Shown here: positions 1-4,304 of the stretch, one piece after another
Layout of the letters: each line of letters starts with the position of its first letter
How positions within the stretch are numbered: position 1 is the first letter of the stretch
Assembly (NCBI GenBank): GCA_023246995.1
Contig: JAHFHI010000064.1
Span: 1-5,437 of the forward strand
Length of the DNA stretch: 5,437 bases
Source: Candidatus Omnitrophota bacterium
Lineage (GTDB): Bacteria; Omnitrophota; Omnitrophia; Omnitrophales; Aquincolibacteriaceae
Reading direction: 5' to 3'
The notes under the pieces: generated by a model
Seen by the model: only the letters and a program-made list of their open reading frames with translations
The model's database searches: none
What the model was told of the DNA's origin: nothing
Translations under genes and position numbers: made by a program

Positions 1-463
1 AAAGGATCCGGTCCACGGTATCGGCTCCCACGCCATAATATCTTTTCAGCATTTCCTGGATATCCGGCTCCGGGGCTAAAGCGGTCTGGATCTCGAAACC
101 CAGGCCCAGGCGGATCTCATCCAGAGTGCGGATATCGCGCAGCCCGGAAACGGCGATCCAGAGTTTTCCGTCTTGAATCTTGAAGGGGAAAAATTTATAG
201 TAGGACGCGAATTTGACGGGGACTTTGAGGAAGATGCCCTTGTCAATTTCCATGGCTTTCAAATGAACCCGAGGGGTCCCGGTGGCCTTGGAAAAAGCTT
301 CGAGCACGGCCTCTTCGTTGACAAGTCCCGAGCGGGCGAGGATTTCGCAAAACGAGCTCTGGGAAGACTCGGCCTGTTTCCACACTTTCTCGAACTCTTC
401 CCGGGCCGCGAGCCCGGAGGCAAGGAGGATCTTGTAAGCCGTTTTTTCCGTGGCGCTGTCCAC
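1..463 (-). CDS. GspE/PilB-family secretion or pilus assembly ATPase, N-terminal part (partial)
   Basis: This is the first 154 codons of a protein that runs off the left edge. The translation resembles the N-terminal domain (MshEN / T2SSE_N type) of the hexameric ATPases that power type II secretion (GspE) or type IV pilus extension (PilB) from the cytoplasmic face of the inner membrane. Visible landmarks are the helical start with 'LLASGL' and 'ILARSGLVNEEAVLEAFS' (about residues 13-58), 'VPVKFASYYKFFPFKIQDGKL' in split form (V81-P82 and D98-G99), 'WIAVSGLRDIRTLDEIR' (102-118), and 'LAPEPDIQEMLKRYYGVGAD' (129-148), the usual end of this domain. The Walker motifs lie outside the window. The chosen start is GTG at 463, 7 nt after the beta stop, with GGGAG at 474-478 as ribosome binding site; no ATG is available near it. 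The close spacing suggests co-transcription with the ATP synthase. GspE versus PilB cannot be decided from this fragment. Confidence 0.85.
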   Translation of the reverse strand, partial: MDSATEKTAYKILLASGLAAREEFEKVWKQAESSQSSFCEILARSGLVNEEAVLEAFSKATGTPRVHLKAMEIDKGIFLKVPVKFASYYKFFPFKIQDGKLWIAVSGLRDIRTLDEIRLGLGFEIQTALAPEPDIQEMLKRYYGVGADTVDRIL

Positions 464-470
464 TTTCGGT

Positions 471-1907
471 CTACTCCCGTTTTTTAGGGGCTCTTCCGAT
501 CAGGTAAAATTCCTGGGAAGAGAGTTTATCATAATGGCCCGCGATCACATTCTCACAATCTTCGATGGCTTCTTCGGTTTTGACAAACTCCCCTTTTTTT
601 CCGGTGAAGGCCTCGCCGACCGTGAAAGGCTGGGTCATAAAGTTAAGCAGTTTTTCGGCGCGTTTGTAATCGACCTGGTCTTCCTTCGGGAGTTCGTCCA
701 CACCCACGACCTGCACGATGCGCTTCAAAGACGAATACTTGGCAAAAAGCATGAGCAGCTTCTGGCTCACATCATAATGGCGCTGGCCGACAATACGCGG
801 ATCAAGATTTGTGCAGGAACTCCGCAAGGCCTCGATGGCCGGATAAAATCCGCGCTGGGCAAGATCGCGCGAAAGGGCCAGGGCTCCGTCAAGGCAGCTG
901 AAAATCGCCACCACCGAAGGATCCGTCATGTCATCGGCCGGCACATAAACCGCCTGAAGCGAGGTGATGGAGCCGCGGCCCGGAATAGAACGGATGCGCT
1001 CCTGCACGTAATTGACCTCGGACTGAAGCGTCGGCTGGTAGCCTGATTCGCCCGGAACCCGCCCCAGTAGAGCTGCAATTTCCTGGCCTCCCTGGATGAA
1101 GCGGAAGACGTTATCCATGAAAAGCAGCACGTCTTTATTCTGCTCGGCAAGCTCCTCGGCCAGGGTGATCCCTGTGTTGACGCACTCAAAACGCGCTCCG
1201 GGCGGCTCGTTCATCTGCCCGAAGACGAGTTTCACGCGGTGGAGCAGATGGTTCTCCTTCAGTTCGAAGAAAAGGTCGTTTCCTTCGCGGATGCGCTCCC
1301 CGATTCCCACGAACACGCACGCGCCGTCATATTTTTTGACGATGTTATTGATGAGCTCAAGAATGATAACGCTTTTGCCGCAGCCGGCGCCCCCGAGAAT
1401 CCCCATTTTACTGCCCCGGCACAGGGGGTAGAGAATATCCACAAATTTGACCCCGGTTTCAAGCACCTGGGGCTTCAGACTGAATTTGCTTTGAATATTA
1501 AAAACCTCCTGCCGGGGTGGTTTGCGCGTGACCTTAAACTCGGTATCCGTAAAAGGAGCCATCCCATCCACCGGGTCTCCGAAGACGTTAATGATGCGGC
1601 CGAAAAGTTCATCCCCGACCCGGATCGAAACCGATTTCCGTGTATTGAGAATGACGGAGTTCAGCTGGAGATTCAGCGTGTCGGAAAGGGAAATACAGCG
1701 AACGTCGTTTTTCCCGAGATGCTCGGCCACCTCGAGCACGATTTTCCTGCCGTCAATGGCCCGGCCCATCAGGATATCGTAGAGGGCCGGGATATCGGTC
1801 GGTTTTTCAAAACGCACATCCGCCACCGGGCCGCGCACCAGGATGATCTTCCCGTAACAGGGAATGGTTAAATCGGGTTCGGAGTTCTGGGAACCTGGAC
1901 CGGACAT
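471..1907 (-). CDS. atpD: F1Fo ATP synthase catalytic subunit beta (divergent)
   Basis: This 478-residue protein has the usual length of F-type beta, the catalytic subunit of the F1 head that makes or hydrolyses ATP at the alpha/beta interface. Visible motifs in order: an N-terminal beta barrel with 'GKIILVRGPVADVRF' (19-33); P-loop GGAGCGKS (172-179, with K178 and S179); 'GERIREGND' with catalytic E204; 'MNEPPGAR' (232-239); Walker B 'LLFMDN' with D265 and R269 beyond it; 'GYQPTL' with Y290; 'YVPADDMTDP' (321-330), the loop that touches gamma; and DELPKED (404-410), the counterpart of DELSEED. These distinguish it from alpha, flagellar/type III secretion and V-type ATPases. Oddities: P-loop Val and Thr are replaced by Cys and Ser, the conserved 'MPSAVG' is 'VPGESG', and 'HLDATTVLSR' is 'CLDGALALSR'. 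The ATG start lies 4 nt after the gamma stop, with AGGT at 1914-1917 as a weak ribosome binding site. It is the last ATP synthase gene of the cluster; normally epsilon would follow. Confidence 0.96.
   Translation of the reverse strand: MSGPGSQNSEPDLTIPCYGKIILVRGPVADVRFEKPTDIPALYDILMGRAIDGRKIVLEVAEHLGKNDVRCISLSDTLNLQLNSVILNTRKSVSIRVGDELFGRIINVFGDPVDGMAPFTDTEFKVTRKPPRQEVFNIQSKFSLKPQVLETGVKFVDILYPLCRGSKMGILGGAGCGKSVIILELINNIVKKYDGACVFVGIGERIREGNDLFFELKENHLLHRVKLVFGQMNEPPGARFECVNTGITLAEELAEQNKDVLLFMDNVFRFIQGGQEIAALLGRVPGESGYQPTLQSEVNYVQERIRSIPGRGSITSLQAVYVPADDMTDPSVVAIFSCLDGALALSRDLAQRGFYPAIEALRSSCTNLDPRIVGQRHYDVSQKLLMLFAKYSSLKRIVQVVGVDELPKEDQVDYKRAEKLLNFMTQPFTVGEAFTGKKGEFVKTEEAIEDCENVIAGHYDKLSSQEFYLIGRAPKKRE
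474..478 (-). promoter_or_regulatory. Ribosome binding site of the GspE/PilB-like gene
   Basis: The minus strand reads GGGAG here, 10 nt before the GTG at 463. It overlaps the last codons of the beta gene, consistent with translational coupling. It supports the GTG as the real start of the downstream gene. Confidence 0.55.
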
Positions 1908-1911
1908 CCGC

Positions 1912-2808
1912 TTACCTGCGTTTCATCATGGCCACCTGGGTAAAAACTTCGCGGATGGCTTTGTTGAGTTCCTCACGGGTGGCCTTGCGAACGCTGACCG
2001 TGAGCGCTTTTTTTTCTGAAGAGAGCCCCTCGATCGCGGACTCGAGCTGCTGCGACTGGGCCGCGAATTCGACCAGCTGGAGGTCGTTGATCATTTCATA
2101 GAGCCGGGAGTGCACCCAGATATCGGCAAGTCCCCGCATGAGATGGTCGATGCTGGACTCCAAAATAAATTTTTCCTTTTTGGCAGTCGCCGGGCCTCCC
2201 TGCCGGGCCTGGACCACGCCGTCTGCGTCTTCTTCCTCTCCGGCCAGAAGTTCGGAGGCCGGAAGCAGCGTCACGACCCGGGGCTTTAAGATACTGAAGG
2301 TCTTGGCCCAAAGATAGACCACAATCGCTTTTCCGGATTCCCCGCGCAGCATGCGGCCCACCAAATATTCCCGGATCTGAAGCGCCATTTCATAGCGGTC
2401 CGGAATCTCGTTAAGCGTGAATATTTTTTCAAACTGCATCCCGAGCCCTTTCATCTTGTCGCTCGCGCGCTTGCCCAGGCAAATCGCGTTAATTCTCGGG
2501 TACTTCTGGTATTCCTTGAAAGCCGCCGAGCCCACCCGGCCGTTTAGCTGGGACATAAATCCCAAGTCGGACGCGATCACAAGCAGGTCCACATTCGGAT
2601 TGTCGTTTTTGACCAGCGGGCATTTCGTGTCCACATTCCCGATCATGCCGAAATAGTCAAGAAAGGCTTCCAGGAAGCTCGTGTAATTGGTCTTGCGCTG
2701 GCTGAATTGATAGAAACGGTTGGTGGAAACGTCGCGCAGCACCGAGATAATTTCAAGGAGCGCCTCAACATCATCGAGATCGCCCTTCAGCCTCATGGCC
2801 TTTCCCAC
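1912..2808 (-). CDS. atpG: F1Fo ATP synthase rotor-shaft subunit gamma (highly divergent)
   Basis: This 298-residue protein sits directly before beta, has the typical gamma length, and has the family layout: an N-terminal helix, a Rossmann-like middle domain and a long C-terminal helix. Gamma forms the central rotating shaft linking the c ring to the alpha/beta head. Supporting matches are the N-terminal helix 'LDDVEALLEIISVLRDVST' (11-29), 'VDLLVIASDLGFMSQLN' (73-89, corresponding to 'LVVSTDRGLCGGLN'), 'AIVVYLWAKT...VVTLLPAS' (161-185), and a C-terminal helix ending in 'VRKATREELNKAIREV' (273-288, the place of 'NKARQAAITQELTEI'). A hydrophilic acidic/glycine stretch around 188-212 looks like a loop insertion. 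The family signatures DRGLCGG and SEQAARM are not conserved. The start is GTG at 2808, because AGGAGGG at 2818-2824 is 9 nt upstream; an in-frame ATG four codons later is less well placed. Identification rests partly on context. Confidence 0.87.
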   Translation of the reverse strand: MGKAMRLKGDLDDVEALLEIISVLRDVSTNRFYQFSQRKTNYTSFLEAFLDYFGMIGNVDTKCPLVKNDNPNVDLLVIASDLGFMSQLNGRVGSAAFKEYQKYPRINAICLGKRASDKMKGLGMQFEKIFTLNEIPDRYEMALQIREYLVGRMLRGESGKAIVVYLWAKTFSILKPRVVTLLPASELLAGEEEDADGVVQARQGGPATAKKEKFILESSIDHLMRGLADIWVHSRLYEMINDLQLVEFAAQSQQLESAIEGLSSEKKALTVSVRKATREELNKAIREVFTQVAMMKRR

Positions 2809-2817
2809 GGGTCAAAA

Positions 2818-2824
2818 CCCTCCT
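2818..2824 (-). promoter_or_regulatory. Strong ribosome binding site of gamma
   Basis: AGGAGGG on the minus strand lies 9 nt before the GTG at 2808. It is the strongest Shine-Dalgarno match in the window and decides the gamma start. It suggests that gamma is translated independently of the upstream b/delta gene, from which the repeat region separates it. Confidence 0.75.
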
Positions 2825-2836
2825 CTTCGGATTAAC

Positions 2837-2911
2837 TTTTTCCTCTCCCCGCATCCTGGCCTTCCCCCCCAAGGAGGCGAAGGCTATTCTAAAAAAGTGC
2901 CGGACTCAAAC
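2837..2911 (+). repeat. Repeat unit A (degenerate copy, direct orientation)
   Basis: This stretch can be aligned with unit B at 2981-3058 along most of its length, with some gaps. Shared blocks are a T-run with 'TTTTTC', then 'CATCC' and 'GCCTTC', a C-run and 'CAAGG', then 'AAGG', an A-rich run, 'CCGG'/'CGG' and 'CTCAA'. Its central palindrome is decayed: only the outer arms GCCTTC (2859-2864) and GAAGGC (2879-2884) still pair cleanly. It is the oldest-looking of the three units between b/delta and gamma. Orientation is given relative to unit B. The alignment was made by eye. Confidence 0.6.
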
Positions 2912-2935
2912 TGCTTAACTCGAGTTCTGAAAATT

Positions 2936-2970
2936 CCCCCTCTCCCCATGGGAGAGGGCAGGGGTGAGGG
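2936..2970 (-). repeat. Repeat unit C (inverted copy with perfect hairpin)
   Basis: The core is a perfect 9-bp stem, CCCTCTCCC (2938-2946) paired with GGGAGAGGG (2950-2958), around a 3-nt loop. It is followed by 'CAGGGGTGAGGG'. Read on the minus strand, the order (CCCTCACCCC, then the palindrome) matches unit B, which has CCCCTCATCC before its palindrome. C is therefore the same kind of element in opposite orientation. The GGGGTGAGGG arm can also pair with the CCCCTCATCC arm of unit B. From recall and not checked here, palindromes of this type are common intergenic repeats in varied bacteria. Confidence 0.7.
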
Positions 2971-2980
2971 TAACGCGAGG

Positions 2981-3058
2981 TTTTTCTATCCCCTCATCCG
3001 AGCCTTCTCCCCAAGGGGAGAAGGAACTGCCTATAAAAATACGGCTCTCAACTCAAAA
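2981..3058 (+). repeat. Repeat unit B (intact copy with perfect hairpin)
   Basis: It contains a perfect 10-bp inverted repeat, CCTTCTCCCC (3003-3012) and GGGGAGAAGG (3015-3024), separated by AA. The flanks, 'CCCCTCATCCGAG' on one side and 'CTATAAAAATACGGCTCTCAA' (20-nt core) on the other, resemble unit A. Its right end reaches over the stop codon of the b/delta gene (3053-3055). No T-run follows the stem in the direction of transcription, so it does not look like an intrinsic terminator. An mRNA hairpin that affects processing or stability is possible. Confidence 0.7.
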
Positions 3059-3775
3059 CTTCAGCTTCGCTTTTTCAGCGGCGGCCTTAAGCGCGCTTGA
3101 AAGCGCCCCCTCCAGAAGCAGGGTCCCAAACTGCATCACAAGCCCGGCCTGAAGCTCTGCGTCGGTCACCTCGTGAAAAGTCACGGGGCGGTTTAATTTC
3201 GTCACCAAAAGAACGTTCAATTTGTCGGTTTGCTCTTTTCTCAAAGGAAAAGCGGTGCGCAGGATCATTTCCGTGCTCGCGCCGGCCGCCGAAAGGTCCA
3301 TATCCTTGGCCCTGGCAATGAAACTCGTGACAAGTTCGTCATGAATCATCTGCCGCGTGGAATCGTCGAAGACCGACTTCAGAAGCTCCGCCACAAAATC
3401 GATCATCTTGCGGTTGACTTCATTATTAATTTCCCGCCGGAATTCCTCTTCCGAACCGTGCGCCTTGCTCACGATTTCATCAGCCTGCGCGCGCGCTTTT
3501 TTAAGGACATCGTCTTCTTTTTTACGCGCCTCATCCATGGCCTCGGTTTTGAGCTTTTCACTGACCGCCAGGGCCTCTTCGCGCTTGGCCTGGTATTCTT
3601 TTTCCGCGCTCTCAAGACGCTGGGTGAGGTCCGCCTGTTTTTTGAGGAGATCCTGATAAGTCGTCCCGAGGCGGTTAATGGCGCTCTCGGTATCACCGTA
3701 AAGGATTTTTTTCAAAAAAAACAAAACCGCCCCGAAGACCAGAATTTGCAGCACTAAAAACTGTAGGATCATCAT
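3053..3775 (-). CDS. F1Fo ATP synthase peripheral stalk subunit b fused to the delta C-terminal domain
   Basis: This 240-residue protein starts with a single membrane helix (about residues 3-22, 'LQFLVLQILVFGAVLFF' in part). A long charged coiled coil follows (about 30-120), the hallmark of subunit b. After a b-like helical end (about 115-160) comes a segment resembling the C-terminal domain of delta (AtpH): 'TAFPLRKEQTDKLNVLLVTK' (174-193), then 'VTDAELQAGLVMQFGTLLLEG' in split form (V203-A210 and G211-G223). In delta proteins this corresponds to 'SAxPLSEEQ..L..AL', then 'D.SLIAGVxIRxGDxxxDGS'. The product would anchor the head to the membrane and resist rotation. Separate b plus delta would total roughly 330 residues, so the delta N-terminal helical domain appears to be missing. 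The start is the first of two ATGs, with AAGGTGAGG at 3784-3792 as ribosome binding site. The gene ends inside repeat unit B. Confidence 0.86.
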   Translation of the reverse strand: MMILQFLVLQILVFGAVLFFLKKILYGDTESAINRLGTTYQDLLKKQADLTQRLESAEKEYQAKREEALAVSEKLKTEAMDEARKKEDDVLKKARAQADEIVSKAHGSEEEFRREINNEVNRKMIDFVAELLKSVFDDSTRQMIHDELVTSFIARAKDMDLSAAGASTEMILRTAFPLRKEQTDKLNVLLVTKLNRPVTFHEVTDAELQAGLVMQFGTLLLEGALSSALKAAAEKAKLKF

Positions 3776-3783
3776 CCGATTGC

Positions 3784-3792
3784 CCTCACCTT
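3784..3792 (-). promoter_or_regulatory. Ribosome binding site of b/delta
   Basis: AAGGTGAGG on the minus strand lies in the 20-nt gap between the c stop codon and the ATG at 3775, 8-10 nt upstream of that start. It is a good Shine-Dalgarno sequence. Either of the two tandem ATG codons could serve as start; the first is preferred by spacing. Confidence 0.6.
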
Positions 3793-3795
3793 AGT

Positions 3796-4014
3796 TTACC
3801 GGCTCCCAAAAACCTGAAAGGTCACAAGAATCGCCATCACCGAGGTTGCTTCCGCGAACACAATCATTAAAATGACCCCCATATAGATCTTGGGCGCGGC
3901 CGAAGGGTTGCGCCCGAGCGCCTTCACCGAAGCCGCGCCGATAACCGCGATCACGAGCGCGGGCCCGAGAATCGCTCCGATCATCACAAGCGTGACTGCC
4001 GTTTCCTGGTTCAT
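3796..4014 (-). CDS. atpE: F1Fo ATP synthase c-ring subunit
   Basis: This 72-residue hairpin membrane protein is slightly shorter than typical c subunits. Helix 1 spans about residues 6-32, the polar loop is R35-N36-P37 (the place of the family's RQP), and helix 2 spans about 43-69. It carries the ion-binding carboxylate E55 in 'VFAEATSVMAIL'. Multiple copies form the membrane rotor ring. Aligned on the RQP loop with the Ilyobacter c subunit, the Na+-ligand positions are non-polar here (I22 for Gln, A56 for Ser, M60 for Tyr). Proton coupling is therefore predicted. The usual GxGxGxG packing motif of helix 1 reads G17-A19-V21-A23, while P18 aligns with the proline found in Ilyobacter. The ATG is only 3 nt after the epsilon stop and lacks a clear ribosome binding site, so translation is probably coupled to epsilon. 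Confidence 0.95.
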   Translation of the reverse strand: MNQETAVTLVMIGAILGPALVIAVIGAASVKALGRNPSAAPKIYMGVILMIVFAEATSVMAILVTFQVFGSR

Positions 4015-4017
4015 GGG

Positions 4018-4299
4018 TCAGGTGATATCATCCCAGCGTTTTTTCATCGTGACGTCGGTGTCAGTTTCACAAATCACCGTGCACTTGTTGTCCTTAAACA
4101 TGATCACCCCGACTTTGATGGGCACGGGGTCATGATGCGCGATTTGGATCTCCCCCTCCGGGATCTCGGCTAGCAGCGGAAAATGATACGCCAGAAGCTC
4201 AAATTCCCCATCCGCGCCGAAGATATAGACCGATTCCACCTCTTCCTCAAAAACAATCCCCCGCAGGCTAAGAATTCTCAAAGGAAACTTCAGGGCCAT
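4018..4299 (-). CDS. atpC: F1Fo ATP synthase subunit epsilon, short form without C-terminal hairpin
   Basis: This 93-residue protein matches only the N-terminal beta-sandwich domain of epsilon, which joins gamma to the c ring. Landmarks are 'LKFPLRILSLRGIVFEEEVE' (3-22, the usual 'L.V.....FSG.VE' pattern), 'GADGEFELLAYHFPLLAEI' (28-46, equivalent to 'GSEGELGIYPGHAPLLTAI') and 'KCTVICETDTDV' (72-83). Usual epsilon subunits have about 130-140 residues, the last 45 or so forming a two-helix hairpin that inhibits ATP hydrolysis in many bacteria. Here the protein ends soon after the sandwich, with no frameshift visible. Short epsilons are known in some lineages. The start ATG is 5 nt after the alpha stop, and GGAGG at 4313-4317 lies 13 nt upstream, inside the end of alpha. 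Its position between alpha and c is unusual, since epsilon normally follows beta. Confidence 0.9.
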   Translation of the reverse strand: MALKFPLRILSLRGIVFEEEVESVYIFGADGEFELLAYHFPLLAEIPEGEIQIAHHDPVPIKVGVIMFKDNKCTVICETDTDVTMKKRWDDIT

Positions 4300-4304
4300 G
4301 AGCT

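Larger units (their letters stand above)
2809..3052. other. 244-bp non-coding gap inside the operon
   Basis: This is the only substantial gap in an otherwise tightly packed cluster. It holds repeat units A, C and B and the gamma ribosome binding site. No tRNA, no convincing promoter with correctly spaced -35 and -10 boxes on the minus strand, and no credible coding sequence were seen. A plus-strand open frame passing through it lies antisense to gamma and b/delta and appears fortuitous. Confidence 0.75.

Noticed and set aside
1239..1871. Long plus-strand open frame opposite beta, and similar ones at 450-1046 and 3230-3757
   Set aside because: They are antisense to well-supported atp genes, have no recognisable motifs, and are explained by the codon composition of the opposite strand.
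2794..2796. ATG as alternative start of gamma
   Set aside because: The strong AGGAGGG site is 21 nt away from this ATG but 9 nt from the GTG at 2808.
2936..3024. Hairpins as intrinsic terminators
   Set aside because: On the minus strand, unit B's stem is not followed by a T-run and unit C's only by GGAATTTTC. Gamma and beta also need read-through unless a separate promoter exists.
2880..3058. Possible promoters for gamma-beta, such as TTGAGT with TAGAAT or TATAGG on the minus strand
   Set aside because: The spacers are about 12-15 nt, too short for a standard sigma-70 promoter, and the elements are part of the repeated sequence.
2837..3058. CRISPR array
   Set aside because: The copies are palindromic, differ in orientation and sequence, and are not separated by regular unique spacers.
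2720..3100. Plus-strand open frame through the repeat gap
   Set aside because: It overlaps gamma and b/delta in antisense and translates the palindromic repeats; no family resemblance was seen.
3796..4014. Na+-coupled c ring
   Set aside because: The Gln, Ser and Tyr ligands of Na+-type rings are replaced by Ile, Ala and Met; only the carboxylate and one Thr remain.
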